A stretch of 64,000 nt of DNA from Streptomyces sp. NBC_01571 (GCF_026339875.1 NZ_JAPEPZ010000001.1:3286001-3350000); one strand, 5' to 3'; positions 26,566 through 34,982 are shown, counted from the stretch's first letter. Program-made: numbers and translations. The notes: generated from the sequence alone by a model not told the origin.

Positions 26566-26826
26566 CTAGGCGGCCTCGGCCGCAGTCGCGGGCACCGGGC
26601 GACCCGCGAGGCCGGAGAGCTCCGCCAGGGCAGGCCTGCCCTGCTCCGCGAGCTCCCGGCGCGGGCACGCACCGCGGCCCAGCAGGGACTGGATCTGGCG
26701 GACGCACGAACCACAGTCCGTGCCCGCCTTGCTCACCGACGCTATCTGGCGCGGGGTGCAGGCACCGTCCTCCGCGTGCTTCTTCACCTGCGCCTCGGTG
26801 ACACCGAAGCAGCTGCAGACGTACAC
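26566..26826 (-). CDS. bfd: Bacterioferritin-associated ferredoxin
   Basis: 86 aa. I chose GTG 26826 (MYVCSCFGVTE) because GGAGG stands eight bases upstream. The BFD-like [2Fe-2S] fold is marked by CSC at residues 4-6 and CGSC about 33 residues later. It reduces ferric iron in bacterioferritin for release. An iron box about 55 bp upstream implies induction by iron starvation, which fits the release role. An Ala/Pro-rich tail extends beyond the usual ~64 residues. Confidence 0.9.
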   Translation of the reverse strand: MYVCSCFGVTEAQVKKHAEDGACTPRQIASVSKAGTDCGSCVRQIQSLLGRGACPRRELAEQGRPALAELSGLAGRPVPATAAEAA

Positions 26827-26877
26827 GCGGTTCACCTCCCGGGCGGGGTCGACTGGCGATGCCTTCCCGATGAACGG

Positions 26878-26896
26878 TGAGGCTAACCTAACCTTA
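26878..26896 (-). promoter_or_regulatory. Iron box (DmdR/IdeR site) upstream of bfd
   Basis: Read on the minus strand, TAAGGTTAGGTTAGCCTCA matches the iron-box consensus at about 15 of 19 positions. It sits about 52 bp before the bfd start, where a repressor would block the promoter under iron sufficiency. Confidence 0.75.
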
Positions 26897-26927
26897 CCTG
26901 CCGTCCGGAGTCCGCAAAAGTGCGAGA

Positions 26928-26955
26928 GGGCGCGGATCGTATGTGATCCGCGCCC
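26928..26955. terminator. Hairpin terminator after aroH
   Basis: GGGCGCGGATC (26928-26938) and GATCCGCGCCC (26945-26955) form an 11-bp stem around a 6-nt loop, 43 bp beyond the stop of the minus-strand aroH. It also separates aroH transcription from the bfd promoter. Confidence 0.75.
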
Positions 26956-26997
26956 CACCCGCACCCCGCCGCGAGGGACGGAACAGACCTCGATCCG

Positions 26998-28350
26998 CTA
27001 CTGGTCGCGGTACATCTCGGCGACCAGGAAGGCCAGGTCGAGCGACTGGCTGCGGTTCAGACGCGGGTCGCACGCCGTCTCGTAACGCTGGTGCAGGTCG
27101 TCGACGAAGATCTCGTCGCCGCCGCCCACGCACTCGGTGACGTCGTCACCGGTGAGCTCGACATGGATGCCGCCGGGGTGCGTCCCCAGGCCCTTGTGGA
27201 CCTCGAAGAAGCCCTTGACCTCGTCGAGCACGTCGTCGAAGCGGCGGGTCTTGTGGCCCGAGGCCGCCTCGAAGGTGTTGCCGTGCATCGGGTCGGTCAC
27301 CCAGGCCACGGTCGCTCCGGAGGCACTGACCTTCTCCACCAGCTCGGGCAGCTTGTCACGGACCTTGTCCGCGCCCATCCGCACGATGAAGGTGAGCCGG
27401 CCCGGCTCGCGCTCCGGGTCGAGACGGTCGATGTACTGCAGCGCGTCCTGGGCCGTCGTCGTCGGGCCCAGCTTGATGCCGATCGGGTTGCGGATCTTGG
27501 ACGCGAACTCGATGTGCGCGCCGTCCAACTGTCGGGTGCGCTCACCGATCCACACCATGTGGCCCGAGACGTCGTACAGCTTGCCGGTGCGGGAGTCGAC
27601 GCGGGTCAGCGCCGACTCGTAGTCGAGGAGCAGCGCCTCGTGGGAGGCGTAGAACTCGACGGTCTTGAACTCCTCCGGGTCGGTGCCGCAGGCCCGCATG
27701 AAGTTCATCGCGTTGTCGATCTCGCGCGCCAGCTGCTCGTAGCGCTGGCCGGACGGGGACGACCTCACGAAGTCCTGGTTCCAGGCGTGGACCTGGCGCA
27801 GGTCGGCGTAGCCACCGGTGGCGAAGGCGCGCACCAGGTTGAGCGTGGAGGCGGACGCGTTGTACATCCGCTTCAGCCGCTCGGGGTCCGGGACACGGGC
27901 CTTCTCGTTGAAGTCGAACCCGTTGACCGAGTCGCCGCGGTACGTCGGCAGGGTCACGCCGTCCCGGGTCTCGGTGCCCTTGGATCGCGGCTTGGAGTAC
28001 TGGCCGGCGATCCGGCCGACCTTCACCACCGGCACCGAGGCGGCGTACGTGAGCACGGCACCCATCTGGAGCAGGGTCTTGAGCTTGTTGCGGATCTGGT
28101 CGGCCGACACCGCGTCGAAGGCCTCGGCGCAGTCGCCGCCCTGGAGGAGGAACGCCTCTCCCTTGGCGACGGATGCCATCCGGGCGCGCAGCTGGTCGCA
28201 CTCGCCCGCGAAGACGAGCGGCGGATACGACTCGAGGTCCGCGATCACATCGCGCAGAGCCTCGGCATCGGGGTACTCGGGCTGCTGCGCCGCGGGCAGG
28301 TCTCGCCAGGTGTTGCCAGCGCTTGCGCTGGACTTAGCGTTCACGGTCAC
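26998..28350 (-). CDS. aroH: Class II (plant-type) DAHP synthase
   Basis: 450 aa. It condenses phosphoenolpyruvate and erythrose 4-phosphate in the first shikimate-pathway step. Class II markers are LVFAGECDQLRARM (metal-binding Cys), FLLQGGDCAEAF, RIAGQYSKPRS, RGDSVNGFDF, WIGERTRQLDGAH, GIKLGPTT and TDPMHGNT. The start is GTG 28350. TAGTGT ends seven bases before it on the minus strand, predicting a leaderless transcript. The gene is divergent from the tryptophan leader and trpE, so entry to and use of the aromatic pathway share one control region. M. tuberculosis aroG is similarly close to its pknL. Confidence 0.96.
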   Translation of the reverse strand: MTVNAKSSASAGNTWRDLPAAQQPEYPDAEALRDVIADLESYPPLVFAGECDQLRARMASVAKGEAFLLQGGDCAEAFDAVSADQIRNKLKTLLQMGAVLTYAASVPVVKVGRIAGQYSKPRSKGTETRDGVTLPTYRGDSVNGFDFNEKARVPDPERLKRMYNASASTLNLVRAFATGGYADLRQVHAWNQDFVRSSPSGQRYEQLAREIDNAMNFMRACGTDPEEFKTVEFYASHEALLLDYESALTRVDSRTGKLYDVSGHMVWIGERTRQLDGAHIEFASKIRNPIGIKLGPTTTAQDALQYIDRLDPEREPGRLTFIVRMGADKVRDKLPELVEKVSASGATVAWVTDPMHGNTFEAASGHKTRRFDDVLDEVKGFFEVHKGLGTHPGGIHVELTGDDVTECVGGGDEIFVDDLHQRYETACDPRLNRSQSLDLAFLVAEMYRDQ

Positions 28351-28652
28351 CTACACAACACTACGGGGTCGCGCGCGGCGTGCTCTCCCGGTGCCCAGCG
28401 ATTGAGACGCGCCACGCTCGTGCCGAGACGGTCCGGCAGGCGGTGTGAGCTGCGGGTCGGCCGTCGGAGCAGGTGCTCTGGGGCGGTGGGCGGGCCGCGC
28501 CGTGGCGGACGCAGTCTAGGGGGATCACTGGACCGCCGCGGGGCCCGGCCGCGTCGGCCGTGTCGCCCTCGTAAAGGCGGCCGAAGCACGGACGCCGCGC
28601 GCGGACGCGTCGCGCTGTCGCCCGTCCCCCGGTGTCGGGTAATGTGCGGCGC
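28351..28652. other. Divergent control region between aroH and trpL
   Basis: No gene. It holds the inferred aroH -10 (minus strand, adjacent to the GTG) and a TAATGT -10 at 28640-28645 for the leader transcript. The rest is GC-rich without a recognised operator. Confidence 0.5.
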
Positions 28653-28709
28653 ATGTTCGCGCACTCGCACCAGACCTGGTGGTGGACCGCTCATCCGGCG
28701 GCCCACTGA
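28653..28709 (+). CDS. trpL: trp operon leader peptide
   Basis: An 18-codon ORF encoding MFAHSHQTWWWTAHPAAH with three consecutive Trp codons at positions 9-11, followed within 25 bp by a strong terminator hairpin. This is the hallmark of ribosome-mediated tryptophan attenuation: stalling at the Trp codons when charged tRNA-Trp is low would prevent terminator formation. A TAATGT hexamer lies seven bases before the ATG and there is no ribosome site, so translation may start at the transcript's 5' end. It controls the TrpE-TrpG fusion gene that follows. Confidence 0.92.
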   Translation: MFAHSHQTWWWTAHPAAH

Positions 28710-28730
28710 CTGCGCGTACGCAAGACTTCG

Positions 28731-28764
28731 CGAAGGCCGCCCGAGGGGCGGCCTTCGGCGTTTT
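28731..28764 (+). terminator. trp attenuator terminator
   Basis: CGAAGGCCGCCC (28731-28742) and GGGCGGCCTTCG (28746-28757) form a perfect 12-bp stem with a GAG loop, followed by GCGTTTT. It lies between the leader peptide and trpE and is the regulated intrinsic terminator of the attenuator. Confidence 0.9.
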
Positions 28765-28804
28765 CCGGGGTCGTTCCTCTCCGATGTGAGAAGGAACAGG
28801 ACCG

Positions 28805-30709
28805 ATGAACCTGCTCGACCTGCTGGACGATCCCCGCCCGTTCGCCCTGCTGTGCCGCCGTACCCCCGGCCGCTCCACCGAGGAGGCGGGCACGGTGGAG
28901 GTGCTGCTCGGACCCGTGGCCGAGTACGACCGGCTCGCCGACCTGCCCGACGAGGCCCTCGCGCTCATCCCCTTCCGCCAGATCCGTGAGCGCGGCTTCG
29001 ACGTGCGCGACGACGGCACACCGCTCGCGGCACTGACCCCCGAGGAGAGGCACGAGCTGCCGCTGGAGCGGGCCCTGGCCCAGTTGCCGGAGCACGACGT
29101 GCGCGTCGAGGGCGGCGGCTTCGACGTCGGCGACGAGGAGTACGCCGGGATCGTCGGGCGCGTGCTGCGCGAGGAGATCGGACGCGGCGAGGGCTCGAAC
29201 TTCGTCATCAGGCGTACGTACGAGGGGGAGATCCCGGGGTTCGGCAAGGCGGACGCGCTGGCCCTCTTCCGGCGGCTGCTGGTCGGCGAGCGGGGCGCGT
29301 ACTGGACGTATGTCGTGCACACCGGGAACCGGACGCTGGTCGGGGCGAGCCCCGAGGTGCACGTGCGGATGTCCGGCGGGACCGTGGTGATGAACCCGAT
29401 CAGCGGGACGTACCGCTACCCCGCGGGGGGACCCTCCGCCGAGGGTCTGCTCGGCTTCCTCGCCGACGGCAAGGAGATCGAGGAGCTCTCCATGGTCGTG
29501 GACGAGGAGCTCAAGATGATGTGCACGGTCGGCGACATGGGCGGGGTCGTGATCGGACCGCGGCTGAAGGAGATGTCCCATCTCGCGCACACCGAGTACG
29601 AGTTGCGGGGCCGGTCCTCGCTGGACGCGCGCGAGATCCTGAAGGAGACCATGTTCGCGGCGACGGTCACCGGGTCGCCGGTGCAGAACGCGTGCCGGGT
29701 GATCGAGCGGTACGAGCCCCTCGGCCGGGACGGTGTCGGACGCGGCTACTACGCGGGCGCGCTGGCCCTGCTCGGGCGGGACGCGGGCGGCGCCCAGACC
29801 CTCGACTCCCCCATCCTCATCCGGACAGCCGACATCGACGCGGGCGGGCGGCTGCGGGTGCCGGTGGGCGCCACGCTGGTCCGGGGCTCGGACCCGGCGG
29901 GCGAGGTCGCGGAGACGCACGCGAAGGCGGCGGGGGTGCTGGCCGCGCTGGGGGTCGTGGAGAGGAGCCCGCGCGCGCCGGGCGTACGGCCGAAGCTGGC
30001 CGACGATCCGCGGGTGCGGGCCGCGCTCGACGGCCGGCGGGCCTCGCTCGCGCCGTTCTGGCTGCGGATGCAGGAGCGGACCGGCTCCCTGGAGGGCCAT
30101 GCCCTCGTGGTGGACGGGGAGGACACCTTCACCGCGATGCTCGCGCACGTGCTGCGGTCGTCGGGGCTGGAGGTGAGCGTGCGGCGGTACGACGAGCCGG
30201 GGCTGCGGGAGACGGTCCGCGCGCACGCGGGTCCGGTGGTGCTCGGTCCCGGCCCCGGTGACCCCTCCGACACGGACGACCCCAAGATGCGGTTCCTGCG
30301 CGGCCTCGCGTCCGAGGTGATCCGGGAGCACCGGCACGGAGTGCTCGGCGTGTGCCTGGGCCACGAGCTGATCGCGGCGGAGCTGGGCCTGGAGACGGTC
30401 CGCAAGGAGGTCCCGTACCAGGGCGCGCAGACCACGATCGATCTGTTCGGGCGGACGGAGACCGTCGGCTTCTACAACAGTTTCGTGGCGCGGTGCGACG
30501 ACGAGGCGGCGGCGGAGCTGGCGGCGCACGGCGTCGAGGTCGCCCGAAGCGGTGCCGGGGAGGTGCACGCGCTGCGCGGGCCCGGGTTCGCTGGCGTCCA
30601 GTTCCACCCGGAGTCGGTGCTGACGCTGAACGGGACCGCCGTCGTGCGGGAGCTGATCGCTCAGCTGCGCGGCACCGGCACGCTGTCCGAGCGGCGGCCG
30701 GCTGTGTAA
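28805..30709 (+). CDS. trpE: Anthranilate synthase, fused TrpE-TrpG (PhzE-like)
   Basis: 634 aa. Residues ~1-415 form a chorismate-binding TrpE/PabB domain (MNPISGTYRYP, IEELSMVVDEELKMM, TVTGSPVQNACRVIERYEP, YYAGALALLGRD). Residues ~435-625 form a glutamine amidotransferase with nucleophile in LGVCLGHE (about Cys516) and HPES (about 601-604). The fused layout resembles PhzE as much as classical TrpE. The N-terminal LLES motif that binds inhibitory tryptophan reads LLCRR here, so allosteric feedback may be absent. The Trp-codon attenuator just upstream argues for anthranilate as product and for control by attenuation. ADIC synthase activity is the alternative. Confidence 0.92.
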   Translation: MNLLDLLDDPRPFALLCRRTPGRSTEEAGTVEVLLGPVAEYDRLADLPDEALALIPFRQIRERGFDVRDDGTPLAALTPEERHELPLERALAQLPEHDVRVEGGGFDVGDEEYAGIVGRVLREEIGRGEGSNFVIRRTYEGEIPGFGKADALALFRRLLVGERGAYWTYVVHTGNRTLVGASPEVHVRMSGGTVVMNPISGTYRYPAGGPSAEGLLGFLADGKEIEELSMVVDEELKMMCTVGDMGGVVIGPRLKEMSHLAHTEYELRGRSSLDAREILKETMFAATVTGSPVQNACRVIERYEPLGRDGVGRGYYAGALALLGRDAGGAQTLDSPILIRTADIDAGGRLRVPVGATLVRGSDPAGEVAETHAKAAGVLAALGVVERSPRAPGVRPKLADDPRVRAALDGRRASLAPFWLRMQERTGSLEGHALVVDGEDTFTAMLAHVLRSSGLEVSVRRYDEPGLRETVRAHAGPVVLGPGPGDPSDTDDPKMRFLRGLASEVIREHRHGVLGVCLGHELIAAELGLETVRKEVPYQGAQTTIDLFGRTETVGFYNSFVARCDDEAAAELAAHGVEVARSGAGEVHALRGPGFAGVQFHPESVLTLNGTAVVRELIAQLRGTGTLSERRPAV

Positions 30710-30710
30710 T

Positions 30711-30772
30711 CGAGGACGCTGCGCACCGTGCTGTCGAGGATGTCGCACACCGGGCCGTCGATGATCCGGGCC
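30711..30772. repeat. ~24-bp direct repeat after trpE
   Basis: TCGAGGACGCTGCGCACCG (30711 on) recurs as TCGAGGATGTCGCACACCG about 24 bp later, and a third partial unit TCGATGATCCGG follows. It begins one base after the trpE stop. Confidence 0.55.
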
Positions 30773-30800
30773 GACGGCGTCCGCGGTGCGGTACGCCGAA

Positions 30801-30827
30801 CGCCGCCACGGGTGGGACGTGGCGGCG
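30801..30827. terminator. Bidirectional terminator between trpE and pfkA
   Basis: CGCCGCCACG (30801-30810) and CGTGGCGGCG (30818-30827) pair perfectly around a 7-nt loop, between the convergent 3' ends of trpE and pfkA. Confidence 0.78.
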
Positions 30828-30845
30828 CGTCGGGGGCGGTGCGGG

Positions 30846-31874
30846 TCAGCCGAAGAAGACGCCGACCTCCTCGTACAGCTTCGGGTCGACCGTCTTCAGC
30901 TTGGCCGTGGCCTCCGAGATCGGGACCCGGACGATGTCCGTGCCGCGCAGGGCGACCATCTTGCCGAAGTCGCCGTCGCGGACGGCCTCGATGGCGTGCA
31001 GACCGAAGCGGGTGGCGAGCCAGCGGTCGAAGGCACTGGGGGTACCGCCGCGCTGGACGTGGCCGAGGACCGTGGTGCGGGCCTCCTTGCCGGTGCGCCT
31101 CTCGATCTCCTTGGCCAGCCACTCCCCGACGCCGGAGAGCCGGACGTGGCCGAAGGAGTCGAGCGTGCCGTCCTTGAGCACCGCGTCGCCGTCCTTGGGC
31201 ATGGCACCCTCGGCGACGACCACGATCGGCGCGTACGAGGCCTTGAAGCGTGACGTGACCCAGGCGCAGACCTGGTCGACGTCGAAGCGCTGTTCGGGGA
31301 TGAGGATGACGTTCGCGCCGCCCGCGAGCCCGGAGTGGATGGCGATCCAGCCGGCGTGACGGCCCATCACCTCGACGACGAGGACGCGCATGTGCGACTC
31401 GGCGGTGGTGTGCAGGCGGTCGATCGCCTCCGTCGCGATGCCGACCGCCGTGTCGAAGCCGAACGTGTAGTCGGTGGCGGACAGGTCGTTGTCGATGGTC
31501 TTGGGGACACCGATGACATGGATGCCGTACTCGTCGTGGAGGCGCGCGGCCACGCCCAGGGTGTCCTCGCCGCCGATCGCGATGAGCGCCTCGACCTCCT
31601 GCTTGGCGAGGTTCTCCTTGATGCGCCGGATGCCGTTCTCCTGCTTGAGCGGATTCGTCCGCGAGGAGCCGAGGATGGTGCCGCCACGGGGCAGGATGCC
31701 GCGGACGGCGGGGATGTCGAGCCGGACGGTGTCGTTCTCGAGCGGTCCGCGCCAGCCGTCGCGGAAGCCGACGAAGTCGTAGTCGTACTCCTGCACGCCC
31801 TTGCGGACGATGCCCCGGATGACGGCGTTGAGTCCGGGGCAGTCGCCGCCTCCGGTCAGTACTCCGACCCGCAT
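30846..31874 (-). CDS. pfkA: 6-phosphofructokinase (donor uncertain: ATP or pyrophosphate)
   Basis: 342 aa from ATG 31874, with AAGGGA upstream. It phosphorylates fructose 6-phosphate in glycolysis. Motifs are LTGGGDCPGLNAVIRG, GGEDT at residues 101-105, PKTIDNDL at 124-131 (catalytic Asp), VEVMGRHAGWIA and LGHVQRGG. Asp at position 104 and Lys in PKTID are the residues used to tell pyrophosphate-dependent group III enzymes (as in Amycolatopsis) from ATP enzymes, which carry Gly at 104. By position this is S. coelicolor SCO2119. Cofactor preference cannot be settled from sequence alone. Confidence 0.93.
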   Translation of the reverse strand: MRVGVLTGGGDCPGLNAVIRGIVRKGVQEYDYDFVGFRDGWRGPLENDTVRLDIPAVRGILPRGGTILGSSRTNPLKQENGIRRIKENLAKQEVEALIAIGGEDTLGVAARLHDEYGIHVIGVPKTIDNDLSATDYTFGFDTAVGIATEAIDRLHTTAESHMRVLVVEVMGRHAGWIAIHSGLAGGANVILIPEQRFDVDQVCAWVTSRFKASYAPIVVVAEGAMPKDGDAVLKDGTLDSFGHVRLSGVGEWLAKEIERRTGKEARTTVLGHVQRGGTPSAFDRWLATRFGLHAIEAVRDGDFGKMVALRGTDIVRVPISEATAKLKTVDPKLYEEVGVFFG

Positions 31875-32019
31875 GGAAAAGTCCCTTCGCCGCGATTGCC
31901 TGAGGGGACTCACGTTAATAGTGATCCAGGTCACTTCGTCATGGGGCGGAAGGGCAATTCCATTGAAATGTGCGGGTGTTGATCACTCATCATTCACTCG
32001 ATGGTGGACAACACCGTGT

Positions 32020-32730
32020 TTACGCCTCGTCAAGACCACGTTCTATGGCATAGCGAACCAGCTCCACCCGGTTGTGCAGCTGGAGCTTGCCCAGGGTGTT
32101 CTGCACATGGTTCTGGACCGTGCGGTGGGAGATGACCAGCCGCTCGGCGATCTGCTTGTAGCTCAGGCCCTTCGCCACCAGGCGGAGCACCTCGGTCTCG
32201 CGGTCGGTCAGCTGCGGGGCCTTGGGCTCGCCCGCTCCCGCGGCCGGCACCGGCTCGGAGGCGAGCCTGCGGTACTCGCCGAGGACCAGGCCCGCGAGCC
32301 CCGGGGTGAACACCGGGTCGCCGACCGCCGTACGGCGCACCGCGTCGGTCAGCTCCTCCGTGGACGCCGACTTCAGCAGATAGCCGGTCGCCCCGGACTT
32401 CACCGCCTCCAGGACGTCGGCGTGCTCACCGCTGGCCGACAGCACGAGGACGCGCAGCGCGGGGTTGGCTCCGACCAGCTCCTTGCAGACCTGGACACCG
32501 GGCTTGGCCGGCAGGTTCAGGTCGAGCACGAGAACGTCCGGGCCGACGGCCCGTGCACGCCGCACCGCCTGCTCGCCGTCGCCCGCCGTGGCCACCACGG
32601 CGAAACCGGCCGCGGCGAGATCACGGGCCACGGCGTCGCGCCACATGGGGTGGTCGTCCACCACCATGACCTTGATCGGGTCCTCGCCCACCTGCTGCTC
32701 CGCCTCCGTCGTGCCCGTCATGTCCGTCAT
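32020..32730 (-). CDS. macR: NarL/FixJ-family response regulator MacR
   Basis: 236 aa from ATG 32730. The receiver domain (about residues 18-135) has acidic DD at 25-26, phospho-acceptor Asp70 in VLVLDLNLP and Lys in YLLKSA. A Pro/Ala linker leads to the LuxR-type helix-turn-helix LTDRETEVLRLVAKGLSYKQIAERL...HRTVQNHVQNTLGKL. The kinase gene lies 20 bp upstream on the same strand. Position and sequence fit the MacRS system of S. coelicolor (SCO2120/2121), reported to affect morphology and actinorhodin production through membrane-protein genes. Confidence 0.93.
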   Translation of the reverse strand: MTDMTGTTEAEQQVGEDPIKVMVVDDHPMWRDAVARDLAAAGFAVVATAGDGEQAVRRARAVGPDVLVLDLNLPAKPGVQVCKELVGANPALRVLVLSASGEHADVLEAVKSGATGYLLKSASTEELTDAVRRTAVGDPVFTPGLAGLVLGEYRRLASEPVPAAGAGEPKAPQLTDRETEVLRLVAKGLSYKQIAERLVISHRTVQNHVQNTLGKLQLHNRVELVRYAIERGLDEA

Positions 32731-32750
32731 CGCTGCTCCGCCTTCCCCCG

Positions 32751-33956
32751 TCAGACCCTCGGTCGGACCTTCGGTACCTTCAGCTCGACCTCGGTGCCCT
32801 GGCCCGGGACCGAGATCAGTTCGGCCGCGCCGCCCAGCTCGCGCAGCCGACCGCGGATCGACAGGGCCACGCCGAGCCGCCCCTCCCCCTCGGCCTGGGC
32901 GAGCCGCCCCTCCGGGATGCCCGGACCGTCGTCGCGCACGGTGACGATCACCGTGTCCGGCTCGTCCTCGACCAGGATCCACGCGCGGGCGCTCTCACCG
33001 ACGTGCTTGCGCACATTGTCCAGGGCGGCGCCGACGGCCGCGGCCAGCTCCCGGGCGGCCACCGGGGGCAACGGCACCGGGGCGCCCGGCTCGGAGAGGG
33101 TCACGCGCGCGGTGGCGTACGGGGCGAGCAGCAGCCGCAGATCGACGGGGCTCCCGTCGTCGTCCGGCTCCTCGACGGCCCGTACGACCGCGCCGAGCGC
33201 GGCGTCCTCGGACACCCGCGAGACGGGCAGCAGACCGCCGGAGACCAGCGTGCGCAGCGCCACCTCCTGCTCGCCCGCCATCCGGCCCAGCTCCGCGGCC
33301 TCGCCGCCGAGGGCGCTGCCGCGCCGCTGCACCATGGCGAGAACCTGCAGGACCCCGTCGTGGATGTCCCGGGCGAGGCGCTCGCGTTCGCGGGTGGCGG
33401 CCTCGATCTCCAGGGCGCGGGCGAGGGTGAGCTCGGAGGCGCGGGCGACCTCGACGACGTAGCCGATGGCGATGGACGCGACCCAGACGAGGATCACGTT
33501 GTGGACGGTGTCGCGGGTGGGGGCGCCGCGCTCGACTAGGTTGGCGACCGCGACGAGCGTGGAGGCGAAGGCCGCCCAGCGCCAGCCGCCCTTGATGGCG
33601 AAGGCCAGGACGGAGCCCGCGGTCCATATCGACGGGAGCGTGGGGCCGCCGTCCACGATGCTGTGGTGGGTGACCGCGACCGGCGTGAGCAGGATGCCGG
33701 TGAGCGCCACGGCCAGGTCGACGGCGAGGAAGCGCTTGGTGCAGCTCGCCGCGTTCGCGACCCTGGGGAGGGTCGCCAGGGTCCAGACGAACAGGACGGC
33801 GTAGTAGCCGACGGCCACCCAGGGGTGGGCGAACCTGGCTGTCGCGGTGACGAAGAGCCCGATCGCGTACAGCATCGTCAGCACGCGGTACGCGGTGAGC
33901 GCACGCCACAGCGGCTGCTCGACCGACATCCTCATGACTCTCTCGCGCTTGGCCAT
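32751..33956 (-). CDS. macS: MacS-family sensor histidine kinase
   Basis: 401 aa from ATG 33956; a GTG nine bases further upstream (33965) is also possible. Five or six hydrophobic helices occupy about residues 15-170 with almost no extracytoplasmic loop, so it likely senses a signal within the membrane. The HisKA_3 dimerisation box RERERLARDIHDGVLQVL places the phospho-accepting His at about 199. The ATPase domain ends with DNVRKH, VRDDGPGIPEG and GTEVELKVP. It pairs with MacR downstream. The acyltransferase gene ends about 30 bp before it on the same strand, so the three may form an operon. Confidence 0.93.
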   Translation of the reverse strand: MAKRERVMRMSVEQPLWRALTAYRVLTMLYAIGLFVTATARFAHPWVAVGYYAVLFVWTLATLPRVANAASCTKRFLAVDLAVALTGILLTPVAVTHHSIVDGGPTLPSIWTAGSVLAFAIKGGWRWAAFASTLVAVANLVERGAPTRDTVHNVILVWVASIAIGYVVEVARASELTLARALEIEAATRERERLARDIHDGVLQVLAMVQRRGSALGGEAAELGRMAGEQEVALRTLVSGGLLPVSRVSEDAALGAVVRAVEEPDDDGSPVDLRLLLAPYATARVTLSEPGAPVPLPPVAARELAAAVGAALDNVRKHVGESARAWILVEDEPDTVIVTVRDDGPGIPEGRLAQAEGEGRLGVALSIRGRLRELGGAAELISVPGQGTEVELKVPKVRPRV

Positions 33957-33987
33957 GCCCCCCACCCCGCCGCCCCGACGAACGCGT

Positions 33988-34770
33988 CTAGGAGCCGGCC
34001 GCCCGTCCTTCTTCGGTCCCGGCCGCCTTCGCGGCCTCCCTCTGCGCCTGTTCGGCTTCCTTCTGCGCCTGCTTCTCGGCCTTCGCCGCGTCCGCGATCT
34101 GCCGCTTGGCGGCGGTCGCGTAGATGTCGACGTACTCCTGGCCGGAGAGCTTCATGATCTCGTACATGACCTCGTCGGTCACCGCGCGCAGCACGAAGCG
34201 GTCGTGCTCCATGCCCGCGTACCGGCCGAAGTCGAGCGGCTTGCCGATGCGGATGCCCGGGCGCATCAGCTTGGGCATCACCTTGCCCGGCGGCTGGATC
34301 TTCTCGGTGTCGATCATGGCGACCGGGATGACCGGGGCGCCGGTGGCGAGGGCCACGCGCGCGAGGCCGCCCGGCTTGCCGCGGTACAGGCGTCCGTCGG
34401 GCGAGCGCGTGCCCTCCGGATAGATGCCGAACAGCTCACCGCGCTCGATGACGTCGATACCGCTCTTGACCGCCGCCTCGCCCGCGCCGCGCCCGCCGGA
34501 GCGGTCCACCGGGAGCTGGCCCACGCCCTTGAAGAACGCGGCGGTCATCCTGCCCTTGACGCCGGGCGTCGTGAAGTACTCCGCCTTCGCGATGAAGGTC
34601 ACCTTGCGGTCGAGGACCGCGGGCAGGAAGAACGAGTCCGAGAACGACAGATGATTGCTTGCCAGGATGGCGGGGCCCTCGGCGGGAATGTTCTCGAGGC
34701 CTTCCACCCAGGGCCTGAAGGCAAGCTTCAGCGGCCCTCCGATGGAAAACTTCATGGCGCCGTAGATCAA
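33988..34770 (-). CDS. plsC: 1-acylglycerol-3-phosphate O-acyltransferase family protein
   Basis: 260 aa from TTG 34770. The TTG is supported by a perfect AGGAGG seven bases upstream; the next ATG (MKFSIGG) is 15 bases further and too distant. Motif I is NHLSFSD (about residues 39-45, HX4D), motif III FGIYPEGTRSPDGRLYRGKPG, motif IV VIPVAM. It transfers an acyl chain to lysophosphatidic acid or a related acceptor at the cytoplasmic membrane face. The last ~35 residues are a charged Ala/Lys/Glu helix. It is the positional equivalent of mycobacterial Rv2182c. Confidence 0.9.
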   Translation of the reverse strand: MIYGAMKFSIGGPLKLAFRPWVEGLENIPAEGPAILASNHLSFSDSFFLPAVLDRKVTFIAKAEYFTTPGVKGRMTAAFFKGVGQLPVDRSGGRGAGEAAVKSGIDVIERGELFGIYPEGTRSPDGRLYRGKPGGLARVALATGAPVIPVAMIDTEKIQPPGKVMPKLMRPGIRIGKPLDFGRYAGMEHDRFVLRAVTDEVMYEIMKLSGQEYVDIYATAAKRQIADAAKAEKQAQKEAEQAQREAAKAAGTEEGRAAGS

Positions 34771-34982
34771 CCGAATGCCTCCTGTGTCGTCGCTCAGACC
34801 TTATCCCGGGGGACTGTCAAAGGACCCGACGACCCTGGTCGGTGTCAGTGCGGTCGCGTACGGTGAAGTACGCCCGGATCTCCCGGGGTCGTGTTCCGCC
34901 TCCGTTCGGGTCGCCCGTCTTGTTCCGGTCCGCCCGCCTGCCTTGTCCCGTTCCGCCCGTCCTGACGAACAGGAGACCGAAG

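Noticed and set aside
28691..30748. Antisense open frame of 685 codons opposite trpE
   Set aside because: Mirror frame of a strongly recognised enzyme; no motif and no ribosome site.
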